Assembly (NCBI RefSeq): GCF_030271835.1
Contig: NZ_CP127389.1
Location: 1,400,001-1,464,000, forward strand
Length of the DNA: 64,000 nt
Reading direction: 5' to 3'
Source of the DNA: Proteus appendicitidis
Lineage (GTDB): Bacteria; Pseudomonadota; Gammaproteobacteria; Enterobacterales; Enterobacteriaceae
How positions within the stretch are numbered: the first letter of the stretch is position 1; the number at the start of each line of letters is the position of its first letter. The notes beneath the pieces were generated by a model, which saw nothing but the letters and a program-made list of their open reading frames with translations, was not told the origin of the DNA and did not search any database. A program made the translations under genes and the position numbers. Positions 38,744-47,156 of the stretch are shown here, in pieces.

Positions 38744-40795
38744 ATGGAACTGAAATCCACCCCGATGGGACAACGTTTAGCACAGCATCCTTATAATAGA
38801 GTCAAATTGTTAAATGCAGGTATTGAAGTCAGTGGTGAAAAACATCAGTATTTAATCCCTTTTAACGAATTGATTAATATTTACTGTAAAAAAGGAATTG
38901 TGTGGGGGGAATTAGAATTTTTATTGCCTGAAGATAAAGTTGTTCGATTGCATGGAACAGACTGGGAAGAAACTCAGCAATTTTATCGTTATCTTTATCA
39001 ATCATGGCAAAATTGGAGTAAAGAAATGAGCGAAATAAGTGCTCAGGTGCTTGAGAAGCAACTCCATAATATTAATGAAATTACTCAATCAAATAGATGG
39101 ATAAAACAGCCTAAACTTAGTGAAATTCAGCAATCTATTAAAGAAAGCTTTTCCGCTATTCCCCTTCCTCTTGAACGCCTTACTCAATTTGATAATTGCC
39201 ATACTCTTTATCAGCAATGTTTAGAATGGTTACAGCAAGGTGAAGCACTTATTAATAAAGAAAATTCTGCATGGGTAACTCAAATATTAAATGAGCATGC
39301 GGAATTTTTTAATACGATTGAATCATCGCCGTTAAATGAATCTCAGTGTCGCGCCGTAATTAATGGAGAAGAAAATATTCTTGTACTTGCTGGTGCGGGA
39401 AGTGGCAAAACTTCTGTATTAGTCGCAAGAGCAGGCTGGTTATTACGTCGCCAGTTAGCGCAACCAGATCAAATATTATTACTTGCTTTTGGGCGTAAAG
39501 CTGCACAAGAAATGAATGAAAGGCTTTCTAGTCGTTTAAATGCCGATATTATGGCAAAAACGTTCCATGCACTGGCATTATCCATCATTCAACAAGCGAC
39601 CAAAAAACAACCTAAAATTAGTGAGCTTGAAATAAATAGTGAAAAAAGAAGAGCTTTATTATTAGGTGAGTGGCGAGAGCAGTGCCAACAGAAAAAAGCA
39701 CAAGCAAAAGGGTGGCGAGAGTGGTTATCTCAAGAATTAGAGTGGGATATTACTGATGGTGAGTTTTGGCATGATAAAAAATTAGAAAACCAAGTTGCCG
39801 TAAGATTAGAGCGTTGGGTTAGTTTATTAAGGATGCAAGGCGGTAGCCAAAAATCGCTGATTGACAGTGTACAACCCGAATATACAGAAGCCTTTAAAAA
39901 GTATTTAAAATTATTATCGCCATTATTAAAAGCGTGGAAAACTGCATTAAAAGAGGAAGATGCCATCGATTTTTCGGGCTTATTACATCAAGCTATTAAT
40001 CTTATTGAAAAAGGGCGTTTTATTAGCCCATGGAAACATATTCTTGTTGATGAGTTCCAAGATATTTCACCATTAAGAGCTTCATTATTAACCGCATTAA
40101 AACAGCAAAATAAGCAAACATCTCTATTTGCAGTCGGAGATGATTGGCAAGCCATTTATCGTTTTAGTGGCGCAGAATTATTATTAACGACCTCTTTCCA
40201 TCACTCTTTTGGTGAAGGTGCTGAATGTGCATTAGATACGACTTATCGTTTTAATGACACGATAGGAAATGTTGCCAATACGTTTATTCAACAAAACCCA
40301 GCTCAATTATCTAAACCTTTAAATAGTTTAGTGAAAGGCAATAAAAAGTCAGTTGTGCTGTTATCTGACGATCAACTTGAAAATCTACTCAATAAAATGA
40401 GTGGTTATGTAGAAGAAAATGAAACTATTCTTTTACTCGCTCGTTATCACTATTTAAAACCAGATTTATTAAAAAAAGCGAAAACACGTTGGCCTAAATT
40501 AGACCTACAGTTTATGACTTTTCATGCTTCAAAAGGGCAACAGGCAGATTACGTTATTATTTTAGGTTTACAAGAAGGTAAAGACGCTTTTCCAGCACCA
40601 GCAAGAGAGTCGATTATTGAATTGGCATTACTGCCTAGTGTTGAAGATTATCCTAATGCGGAAGAGCGACGCTTAATGTATGTCGCTTTAACAAGAGCAA
40701 AAAAACAAGTATGGCTATTATTTAATAAACAACAGCCATCTTGTTTTGTTTCAGAACTAAAATCTCAAGGTGTTCCTATACAGCGAAAACCTTAG
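38744..40795 (+). CDS. helD: DNA helicase IV
   Basis: 683 residues from the ATG at 38744 (MELKSTPMGQRLAQHPYNR), after AGGA; E. coli HelD is 684. It is a superfamily 1 UvrD/Rep-type 3'-5' helicase: Walker A AGAGSGKTS, Walker B VDEFQDIS, motif III VGDDWQAIYRFSGA, TYRFN, FHASKGQQADYVIILGLQEG, and motif VI YVALTRAK. The N-terminal about 200 residues are helicase-IV specific. It contributes to RecF-pathway repair. It diverges from yccS. Confidence 0.95.
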   Translation: MELKSTPMGQRLAQHPYNRVKLLNAGIEVSGEKHQYLIPFNELINIYCKKGIVWGELEFLLPEDKVVRLHGTDWEETQQFYRYLYQSWQNWSKEMSEISAQVLEKQLHNINEITQSNRWIKQPKLSEIQQSIKESFSAIPLPLERLTQFDNCHTLYQQCLEWLQQGEALINKENSAWVTQILNEHAEFFNTIESSPLNESQCRAVINGEENILVLAGAGSGKTSVLVARAGWLLRRQLAQPDQILLLAFGRKAAQEMNERLSSRLNADIMAKTFHALALSIIQQATKKQPKISELEINSEKRRALLLGEWREQCQQKKAQAKGWREWLSQELEWDITDGEFWHDKKLENQVAVRLERWVSLLRMQGGSQKSLIDSVQPEYTEAFKKYLKLLSPLLKAWKTALKEEDAIDFSGLLHQAINLIEKGRFISPWKHILVDEFQDISPLRASLLTALKQQNKQTSLFAVGDDWQAIYRFSGAELLLTTSFHHSFGEGAECALDTTYRFNDTIGNVANTFIQQNPAQLSKPLNSLVKGNKKSVVLLSDDQLENLLNKMSGYVEENETILLLARYHYLKPDLLKKAKTRWPKLDLQFMTFHASKGQQADYVIILGLQEGKDAFPAPARESIIELALLPSVEDYPNAEERRLMYVALTRAKKQVWLLFNKQQPSCFVSELKSQGVPIQRKP

Positions 40796-40797
40796 GA

Positions 40798-41256
40798 TTA
40801 TTTTAATCTCTCTTTTAAATAGCCTTCGTAATCTGGAATTTTAATTGTAGATTCTTGTGAAAAGAAAGGTGATGAAATTAAAAAATTCGCAGTTGCACGA
40901 TTTGTTGCAACTGGGATGTTCCAAACTGTAGCTAAGCGTAGAAGGGCTTTAACATCGGGGTCATGCGGAACGGCATTTAATGGATCCCAAAAGAAAATCA
41001 TAATATCAATTTTCTTTTCAGCGATCATTGCACCAATTTGTTGGTCGCCACCCATGGGACCACTTAGCATTTGAGTAACAGGAAGACCAGTGTGGTGATT
41101 AATTAAGTTACCGGTAGTTCCTGTTGCGAATAGCTTGTGTAGAGACAGTTGTTCACGATTATTTTCAACCCACTCCAGTAATGAGCTTTTACAGTGATCA
41201 TGGGCAACAAGCGCGATATTTTTTTCTTTTAGGAGCGTGCGGTCAATTTGTTCCAT
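40798..41256 (-). CDS. mgsA: Methylglyoxal synthase
   Basis: 152 residues, the E. coli length. It converts dihydroxyacetone phosphate to methylglyoxal. [36 protein letters not shown] (catalytic Asp and phosphate binding) and [20 protein letters not shown] (His and Asp) are the active-site segments. Its stop is only 2 bases from the end of helD on the opposite strand, so the genes converge tightly with no terminator room. Confidence 0.96.
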   Translation of the reverse strand: MEQIDRTLLKEKNIALVAHDHCKSSLLEWVENNREQLSLHKLFATGTTGNLINHHTGLPVTQMLSGPMGGDQQIGAMIAEKKIDIMIFFWDPLNAVPHDPDVKALLRLATVWNIPVATNRATANFLISSPFFSQESTIKIPDYEGYLKERLK

Positions 41257-41393
41257 TTGATACCTTTAAAAATAAATATAGTAATTGTTTCAGTTTTCAA
41301 AATACCTTTTTTTTATCTTATAAGCTATGAACAGATCAAGATACTATGATGTATCATAATATTTTCAATCTTCATGATGAACGGAGTAGATAA

Positions 41394-41807
41394 ATGGTGG
41401 ATTCAGACATTTATGACATTTTAAGAAGCGTTAAAACCATTGCGCTTGTTGGTGCGAGTAATAAAGAAGATCGCCCAAGCTATAAAGTCATGAAATTCCT
41501 ATTAGAACAAGGCTATGATGTTATTCCTGTCAATCCAGGCATGTCAGGGCAAACCTTATTGGGGCAACTATGTTATGCCTCATTAAAAGATATTCCTGTT
41601 GCTGTCGATATGGTTGATGTTTTTCGCCAATCTGACGTAGCATTAGAAATTGCGCAAGAAGCCATTGAAATTAATGCCAAAGTATTATGGTTGCAGATTG
41701 GTGTTATTAATGAAGATGCTAAAGACTTAGCTGAAGATGCCGGGTTACGTGTGGTAATGGATCGTTGTCCTAAAAAAGAAATTGAAGCACATGGTCTTCC
41801 TTGGTAA
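41394..41807 (+). CDS. yccU: CoA-binding protein YccU
   Basis: 137 residues, as in E. coli. A single CoA-binding Rossmann domain: TIALVGASNKEDRPSYKVMKFLLEQGYDVIPVNP, then VDMVDVFRQSDVALEIAQEAIEI and VVMDRCPKKEI. The fold is that of the CoA-binding domain of succinyl-CoA and acyl-CoA synthetases; no reaction is known. It diverges from mgsA. Confidence 0.93.
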   Translation: MVDSDIYDILRSVKTIALVGASNKEDRPSYKVMKFLLEQGYDVIPVNPGMSGQTLLGQLCYASLKDIPVAVDMVDVFRQSDVALEIAQEAIEINAKVLWLQIGVINEDAKDLAEDAGLRVVMDRCPKKEIEAHGLPW

Positions 41808-41820
41808 TACGCCAAAATAA

Positions 41821-41846
41821 AATCGCCGAAAACAAATTCGGCGATT
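41821..41846. terminator. Bidirectional terminator between yccU and hspQ
   Basis: A perfect AATCGCCGAA/TTCGGCGATT stem with a 6-base loop between two converging genes. Confidence 0.8.
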
Positions 41847-41886
41847 ATCATTTCATTCAGATTACTGGTTATGTAGATTAATTGGG

Positions 41887-42207
41887 TTAATTTCTTAATC
41901 GTGGCGCCTGTAGTTGGCTACGAATTGACTGTGATAACTCATCCAATGAGTCATTATCTAAGTGTTCATCTGAAACTTCATAGGTTATCTGCGCTTCAGC
42001 AAGATAAGTATGAACAGGTTGCCCTTCATCATCTTCCATCACAACATGGTACCAAGGTGCTGCTCGCAAGGTCACATTAGATGCAATATCATCCTCATTA
42101 GGTTGATCAAGGGAATATTCAGCATCCACATCGACAACAACGCCTAAGTAGCCGAGTAATTTATGTCTAACTTGCTGTCCTATCCCAAATTTGCTGGCGG
42201 TCATCAT
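41887..42207 (-). CDS. hspQ: Heat shock protein HspQ
   Basis: 106 residues (E. coli 105). [53 protein letters not shown] and [19 protein letters not shown] match HspQ, a small YccV-type beta protein that binds hemimethylated oriC DNA and enhances Lon. The ATG follows GGAGGT. It diverges from acyP; E. coli rlmI, normally between them, is missing. Confidence 0.94.
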   Translation of the reverse strand: MMTASKFGIGQQVRHKLLGYLGVVVDVDAEYSLDQPNEDDIASNVTLRAAPWYHVVMEDDEGQPVHTYLAEAQITYEVSDEHLDNDSLDELSQSIRSQLQAPRLRN

Positions 42208-42403
42208 AGTATCACCTCCATATAGCCTTGCTTATTGGTTATATATATGAGGGCATAAAGTGAAATTTCAAGGGTTTGGAAAAATATAATCCTTTGCTTT
42301 CATTATGAATAAAAAACCTCACAAAATCAGATTATCTATTGTATAAAGAAAAGACAATAACCTAGACAGAATTTTTATTTGAAGAAGGTTACTAGAAGGG
42401 CAT

Positions 42404-42685
42404 ATGAAAATCGGTAGAGAATATATTATTCAAGGGCGTGTTCAAGGTGTTGGTTTTCGTTTTTTTACTTATCAGTGGATGAAAAAACAGCCAATAACCG
42501 GGTATGTTTGGAATCGTGATGATGGTAGCGTGGGAGTAAAGGCTTTTGCGGAAGAAAATGCATTAAAAGAATTTGAAGATTGGTTAGAAGCTGGTGGCCC
42601 TAAAAGCGCCAAAATTACATTTTGGTCAGCGGCATCTTGTGAATATGAACAAATGGCAGATTTTTCAATCCACCATTATGAGTAA
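42404..42685 (+). CDS. acyP: Acylphosphatase
   Basis: 93 residues (YccX in E. coli, 92). The phosphate-binding loop and catalytic Arg lie in GRVQGVGFRFFTYQWM; the catalytic Asn lies in GYVWNRDDGSVGV. It hydrolyses acyl phosphates such as acetyl phosphate. Single domain, complete. The ATG has AAGG upstream. Confidence 0.94.
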   Translation: MKIGREYIIQGRVQGVGFRFFTYQWMKKQPITGYVWNRDDGSVGVKAFAEENALKEFEDWLEAGGPKSAKITFWSAASCEYEQMADFSIHHYE

Positions 42686-42729
42686 CACTGTTTTAATGAT
42701 TTTTAATTCTCTTTGATCGAAAGATAATA

Positions 42730-43059
42730 TTAAATACATTTAACGGGTTTTGGTAAGCCAGCAAGTTTTGTAGCCTGTTTTGCCGGACCTTTAGGAAATA
42801 AACGATAAAGATAACGGCTATTCCCTTTTTCATCGCCATATTTTTGTGCAAGTGCTTTTACTAACATACGAATAGCAGGGGAGGTATTAAATTCTAAATA
42901 AAATTGGCGAACAAAACGGATAATCTCCCAATGTTGTTCTGTAAGCTCTATTTCTTCTAGTTCTGCTAATGTTGGAACCATATCTTCATTCCACTCATTG
43001 CTATTTTTTAAATAACCGTGGCTATCTGTCTCGATTTCTTTTCCGTTAAATACAAACAT
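42730..43059 (-). CDS. tusE: Sulfurtransferase TusE
   Basis: 109 residues from the ATG at 43059, the E. coli length; an ATG 15 bases upstream is possible but adds residues outside the family. DsrC fold: [43 protein letters not shown], and a C-terminal PKPVKCI whose Cys accepts sulfur from TusBCD and passes it to MnmA for 2-thiouridine in tRNA. It converges with acyP. Confidence 0.95.
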   Translation of the reverse strand: MFVFNGKEIETDSHGYLKNSNEWNEDMVPTLAELEEIELTEQHWEIIRFVRQFYLEFNTSPAIRMLVKALAQKYGDEKGNSRYLYRLFPKGPAKQATKLAGLPKPVKCI

Positions 43060-43241
43060 GTGCGTAGCAACCAATCAAAAATAATACCGCTAATTTAGCA
43101 AAAATAAGGGAAATACCCAAGTAGAACCCATAAATCGTTGATAAATTAAGCCATTGACTTGTAATGCGTTTAATTTTACGGCAAACAGTACAATAAGGGC
43201 TTTACAACATAAGCCTAGGTGTTTATATTGCTCCCCATTGC

Positions 43242-43329
43242 GGAGGGGTGGCCGAGCGGCTGAAGGCAGCGGTCTTGAAAACCGCCGATGGGAAACCATC
43301 CGAGAGTTCGAATCTCTCCTCCTCCGCCA
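43242..43329 (+). tRNA. serT: tRNA-Ser(UGA)
   Basis: An 88-base cloverleaf of class II size. The acceptor stem GGAGGGG/CTCCTCC (one G-T pair) is followed by encoded GCCA. The D arm is GTGGCCGAGCGGCTGAAGGC, the anticodon loop CTTGAAA gives TGA, a long variable arm follows, and the T arm is GAGAG-TTCGAAT-CTCTC. Position after tusE matches serT in E. coli. Confidence 0.97.
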
Positions 43330-43503
43330 TCTCATCATCTCCTGCGTCTCCTGAAGTCTCCTAATCCCAGTAAAATAAAACATTTTATTGCCTATATCGT
43401 TTTATAGAATCTACACGATTGTTCGAAAAATAAATTAACTAACCAGATCTCATTCACCTTCAATAAAATCCTCTTTGTTGAGTAGTCACAAAAAACTGAG
43501 TAA

Positions 43504-43734
43504 TCACTCTGTTTTTAAATACTGCACCGAATTTCCATCAGGCAATTTCTTACTTCTCTCACGATAAAATACTAACCGTTCATTAAAGTACTCGCGCAAA
43601 TGTGCTGGTTGTTGTCGTTCAACTTCGGATACAACAACTGGCATGTTGAGTCGTTCTTTATATGCGACACCCGAAGCAGCCAAATCGACATTGATTTTGT
43701 CTTTTTCTTCTTTGGTTAAGTTTGCGGGGTTCAT
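43504..43734 (-). CDS. holE: DNA polymerase III subunit theta
   Basis: 76 residues, the length of E. coli Hol[41 protein letters not shown] matches the three-helix core of theta nearly residue for residue, while the C-terminus ([14 protein letters not shown]) differs. Theta binds the epsilon proofreading subunit and stabilises it. The gene is at a different chromosomal neighbourhood from E. coli, where holE lies near yobB. No separate terminator was recognised. Confidence 0.9.
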   Translation of the reverse strand: MNPANLTKEEKDKINVDLAASGVAYKERLNMPVVVSEVERQQPAHLREYFNERLVFYRERSKKLPDGNSVQYLKTE

Positions 43735-43843
43735 ATCAGATCCGGTTTGTTATTTTTGGAGAGTATAGCAGGGTGTGGAATTAAAAATGATGATGTGGTT
43801 TTTATTGCCTGAAATACCATGGCTACATAGCATAAATTTCGGT

Positions 43844-43866
43844 GAAGCCCTAGTATAAGGGCTTCA
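43844..43866 (-). terminator. Hairpin after the six-cysteine protein gene
   Basis: A GAAGCCCT/AGGGCTTC stem with a 5-6 base loop, 50 bases past the stop at 43917. It lacks a T tract. Confidence 0.5.
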
Positions 43867-43916
43867 TTTGGTTAGCTTAATTAGAGACATAAGCGCGGCA
43901 GGCGATAACGTATATT

Positions 43917-44246
43917 TTATTTGAGTGAATAAGGGAGTTTACAGCTAGTTGGAATAGAAACAGTTAAAATGGCATCTACTTTTTGTCCTTCTGTTTGGGA
44001 AAAGGGACCAGGGTCAGTGGCTAAGCAGTAGAAATCTACTCTAGCACCTCGTGTGTGTGCGGGAACGCATGGGACGTTACAAGCAGGTTGGGGAGTCGTA
44101 CTAAAACAAGTTTTATTGTTTAGAGTTTCTACTAAGGTTCTCATTTCTATTTGGCAACTATTATCAGCAGATACACCACCAATCATAAGTACGTAACTTA
44201 AAATAAAGATAACAGCAGATAGTAAATATTTAAATTTATTAGTCAT
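43917..44246 (-). CDS. Secreted six-cysteine protein of unknown function
   Basis: 109 residues. A signal peptide (hydrophobic 8-24, cleavage near SADNS) is followed by a mature part of about 80 residues with Cys31, 47, 56, 60, 74 and 102, suggesting three disulfides. The stretch TTPQPACNVPCVPAHTRGARVDFYCLATDPG is Pro- and Cys-rich. AAAAGG precedes the ATG. I do not recognise the family. It begins the accessory stretch after holE. Confidence 0.7.
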   Translation of the reverse strand: MTNKFKYLLSAVIFILSYVLMIGGVSADNSCQIEMRTLVETLNNKTCFSTTPQPACNVPCVPAHTRGARVDFYCLATDPGPFSQTEGQKVDAILTVSIPTSCKLPYSLK

Positions 44247-44475
44247 AAAAATTACCTTTTAAATTAATTATCGCCTCAGAACCAAGTATAGATAACTAAT
44301 CATATATTGCTAATCAATAATAGATAATTAAGGTTGCAGATTTTATCACGAGCTAAAACTATATATGCTGATTTTTCATCAAACGTTAAATTGGGTATTT
44401 GAGGTGATAATTCAATTCTATAATATTATAACCAGATAAACTAAGAGAAAATTAACTAATAAGGATGACATATTA
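44247..44475. other. AT-rich spacer
   Basis: No ORF or RNA gene recognised. It should hold the promoter of the six-cysteine gene on the minus strand. Confidence 0.4.
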
Positions 44476-44679
44476 ATAAATAAGTATATTTTTGTTTATG
44501 AAGTATATGGTTTTAGTTCAGAACTGTTACTAAAAGGAAATATAGCGATGGAGCTTGATTTTAAAGCCTCTGATTTAGATGGCGCTTTAAGTTTTCTTTT
44601 AGATAAAGCAAATAAAGATGCTAAATTGAGGTGTTCGCATAGTTTTAGAAATAGAGTAATTACAGATATTATAAAATAA
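44476..44679 (+). pseudogene. Small ORF without a standard start, possible remnant
   Basis: An open frame runs to TAA at 44677. In it KYIFVYEVYGFSSELLLKGNIAMELDFKASDLDGALSFLLDKANKD reads like real protein, and AAGGA (44461-44465) sits where a ribosome site for a codon near 44473-44476 would be. Those codons are TTA/ATA, not standard starts. The first in-frame ATG is at 44548 (43 residues). A hairpin follows at 44700. It may be a truncated gene or use a rare start. No function recognised. Confidence 0.35.
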
Positions 44680-44699
44680 TAAATTTATTCTTCCTAATA

Positions 44700-44722
44700 A
44701 GACCACATAAGTGGACTTTTTG
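44700..44722 (+). terminator. Hairpin with T tract
   Basis: An AAG.CCAC/GTGG.CTT stem with an A-A mismatch and TTTTT tail, after the small ORF ending at 44679. A second small GCCTC/GAGGC hairpin with TTTT follows at 44792-44812. Confidence 0.5.
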
Positions 44723-44863
44723 TTTGCTTGATTGGCACTTGTATTTAGTCAGAATAAGAATAAAAACGACAATGCTTAAGATCACATATTATGCCTCTTA
44801 ATTGAGGCTTTTCTGATTATTTTGATAGTATCACCTACAATATTAATATTTTTTGGTGATGAC

Positions 44864-45745
44864 ATGAAATCAAAAACATTAGGGTTAGATCTTCTATATT
44901 GGCAATTTGTTGATCTTGCGATGAATAAAGAATATGTAACAACGAATGATTTTCTTAGAAGATTCATAATTAATCAAGATAGAGTAAATAAAGTGATCGC
45001 TGAACTGGAAAAAACGAACGTCATTGTTAAAGATGGTGAAAGATATAAGGTTATTGGTTTTCCTACAGAATTAAATTGGCGAGAGGTAAGCTCAACACAA
45101 CCCCAAGGTGATGAGTGGCAATTAAATCAAAAATATACAAATGTGCTGACAATAGAGGAAGGTAAAACATTTGTTTATCAGGATTTTTACAACAGAGGTT
45201 TCACTGGAAAGCCTGAGTTTCTTATAGACATTCATGGTGATATTACAAAGTATCATCCAGTTAGCTTTGGTGGCGTTAATGAGAGATTAAGGTATGCGTA
45301 TTTATCAGCTTACTGGCCTAGAGAAACAATAGTTGCTTTTCATTATGATGAGGAAATAAGAACCTTATTTATAGATGTAGATCTTCCAGAAATTGAAGAC
45401 ACACCAGTATCAAATGGCGAAAGGCTAAAAACCGCAGAAGAATATTATTATGATTATGCAAGGCATGTTCATGCTATTGCTCTCAGAGTATCCGCTATTG
45501 GGTTCATGGTTTGCTCAGAAATAGAGAATATCATCGTGGCTGGATATTCTCAGATATTTAATCATGAAACTGGTGATGAAGATGATCTCTATTTAATCAA
45601 TGTAAAACTGAATAGAGATAAGTTTGAAAGTTTGCCTATTAAAAATATCGCTATGAGTGATCCCATTCAGTATCTTTCAGTATTTGAAGCCTTAGTTAAG
45701 ATGAATAAAAATTATAAAATGAATGCAATCGATCTGAAATGGTAA
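44864..45745 (+). CDS. Hypothetical protein with N-terminal winged-helix-like region
   Basis: 293 residues from the ATG at 44864, which follows GGTGATGAC; an upstream in-frame start is weaker. Residues about 5-65 (LYWQFVDLAMNKEYVTTNDFLRRFIINQDRVNKVIAELEKTNVIVKDGERYKVI) look like a winged helix-turn-helix. The rest is mixed alpha/beta with DIHGDITKYHPVSFGGVNERL, then a helix HVHAIALRVSAIGFMV followed by NIIVAGYSQIFNHETG. It is soluble, with no signal or membrane segment. I do not recognise the family. Confidence 0.65.
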   Translation: MKSKTLGLDLLYWQFVDLAMNKEYVTTNDFLRRFIINQDRVNKVIAELEKTNVIVKDGERYKVIGFPTELNWREVSSTQPQGDEWQLNQKYTNVLTIEEGKTFVYQDFYNRGFTGKPEFLIDIHGDITKYHPVSFGGVNERLRYAYLSAYWPRETIVAFHYDEEIRTLFIDVDLPEIEDTPVSNGERLKTAEEYYYDYARHVHAIALRVSAIGFMVCSEIENIIVAGYSQIFNHETGDEDDLYLINVKLNRDKFESLPIKNIAMSDPIQYLSVFEALVKMNKNYKMNAIDLKW

Positions 45746-45755
45746 TTTACTTTAG

Positions 45756-46025
45756 CTTGCGACTATAAATAACGACACTAAAGAGAATGAAAATAATAGT
45801 GATGTACTATTTTGTTATGGGGTATCTAGCAAGGAAACTCAAGAAGGTTTCAAACAATTGAAAAGCCTAATTGGATTTAATCAGATCATTGCAGTTGAAA
45901 GTGAGTGATTGTATGGTAAATATCATAAATTCTATAATCATCCATATAATATTGTTGATTTAGAATATTTAGCAACTTTCCTCTATCCTGCACAACTTGT
46001 AAAATTAAAGCCCTGGTTTTTTTAA
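45756..46025 (+). pseudogene. Broken gene with one in-frame TGA
   Basis: One frame reads ...SDVLFCYGVSSKETQEGFKQ... to TGA at 45906-45908, then continues in the same frame as LYGKYHKFYNHPYNIVDLEYLATFLYP... to TAA at 46023. It has no ATG at its 5' end. The amino acid make-up is protein-like on both sides of the TGA. It looks like the 3' part of a decayed small gene, probably an accessory or immunity-type gene, but the family is not recognised. Confidence 0.45.
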
Positions 46026-46057
46026 GGGCTGTCTATATTTATTTACATTTTAATAAA

Positions 46058-46252
46058 TCAGAGTATCTGACTTAATAAAGTTAAAATAAGACTAATAACT
46101 ATAATAATGAGCAATACACCCAGAAGTGTTCTGACTAAAAGGCAAGAAAGTGTTGTGGGTGGCGCTTTAGGAAAAAGTGCAGAGAAACACCAATAGGCTA
46201 ATATAGTGGTCAAAATAATCGAAAAAAGGATATAACTAATAAAAATGATCAT
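46058..46252 (-). CDS. Small two-helix membrane protein
   Basis: 64 residues. Two hydrophobic segments (about 2-26 and 38-62) are joined by FPKAPPTTLSCLLVRT. No strong ribosome site was seen. It could be a genuine small membrane protein or a chance frame in AT-rich DNA. Unknown function. Confidence 0.4.
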   Translation of the reverse strand: MIIFISYILFSIILTTILAYWCFSALFPKAPPTTLSCLLVRTLLGVLLIIIVISLILTLLSQIL

Positions 46253-46603
46253 TTATTGCTACTCTTTTGGTGTTAATAATAAATAACAGCTCAGTTATCA
46301 CTTTATTTTTGAGCATCTACAGTATTTATTGTTCTACACAATTTTATAAGTATTTTCCAATAAGTATTAAAGTATCTTCATCATGATCAATTGTAAAAGC
46401 AATAAAATCTTTATTTTTTGCGATTTTTTAAGCCTCTGTTTGCTTAAATAGAGTGGGAGATTCTGAAAATATTTGAATAATTTTTGTTAAAACGTGAGAG
46501 TAAGAACCGTTTTATAAGGTGTTTAATAAAGTTGTTCTAAGGATGTTTTATCTTATTCGTGATAAAAACACCTAATGATAGTTCAAAAGGTGTTTTCGAG
46601 AAA
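46253..46603. other. AT-rich spacer before the PACE transporter gene
   Basis: 350 bases without a convincing ORF. An inverted repeat AAAACACCTaatgatagttcAAAAGGTGTTTT near 46565-46596 probably terminates the PACE transporter gene. Confidence 0.45.
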
Positions 46604-47056
46604 TTATTGACGTGCAACAACCCGTTTTTGTTTACGATAAAACCACTTTTCACGTAATTTATCGTAACTAAGATTAAATGCATAGGTATAGAAAAGGAAA
46701 AAGGCAAAGAAGCCGACTTCTAATAAGAATGCATTCCACAGTGACATCTTTAATAAAAATGCCAATATTGGTAAACCAACGATCACAAAACTTAATTCAA
46801 AGCCAATGGCATGCATGACTCTTATTTTTGTTGGTCTTGGACCTTTGATTAAAGGCCAATAGTGATCAAAAATCATGTTATAAAATAAATTCAATAACAT
46901 AGCTAATGTTGATAAAACAATAGCAACGGTTCCCATTTGAAAAATTGAGCGTTCCAAAATCCATGCACTAAGTGGCGCTGTTATTGCAATAGCTATCACT
47001 TCAAATGAAACAGCGTGAAAAACGCGCTCAGTAAATGTTTTTTGATATTGGCTCAT
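46604..47056 (-). CDS. PACE-family (AceI-like) efflux transporter
   Basis: 150 residues from the ATG at 47056; GAGGTGGG lies directly before it, inside the longer frame, which is therefore rejected. Two tandem BTP (bacterial transmembrane pair) domains: RVFHAVSFEVIAIAITAPLSAW and RVMHAIGFELSFVIVGLPILAF each begin with the conserved R.[FM]HA..FE, giving four helices. The membrane Glu of each FE is the proton-coupling residue in AceI. The family exports chlorhexidine, acriflavine and short-chain diamines. It is divergent from a LysR gene with a palindrome between. Confidence 0.9.
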   Translation of the reverse strand: MSQYQKTFTERVFHAVSFEVIAIAITAPLSAWILERSIFQMGTVAIVLSTLAMLLNLFYNMIFDHYWPLIKGPRPTKIRVMHAIGFELSFVIVGLPILAFLLKMSLWNAFLLEVGFFAFFLFYTYAFNLSYDKLREKWFYRKQKRVVARQ

Positions 47057-47108
47057 ATCCCACCTCAAATTAATTATTTAGCAAAAAACAGATGCAATTA
47101 TTGGTGAT

Positions 47109-47128
47109 ATTTTGTATATATACAAAAT
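47109..47128. promoter_or_regulatory. Perfect 20-bp palindrome between PACE and LysR genes
   Basis: ATTTTGTATA followed by its exact reverse complement, with no spacer. It lies in the 100-base gap between the divergent genes, 53 bases from the PACE start and 29 from the LysR start. An operator for the adjacent LysR regulator is the likely reading. Confidence 0.7.
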
Positions 47129-47156
47129 AGGAGCCATCGAAAAAACCGATACCATA

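Noticed and set aside
44782..44967. 61-residue minus-strand ORF
   Set aside because: It lies opposite the better-supported hypothetical gene at 44864.
45906..45908. Selenocysteine reading of the TGA
   Set aside because: No SECIS-like hairpin directly after the TGA and no known selenoprotein similarity.
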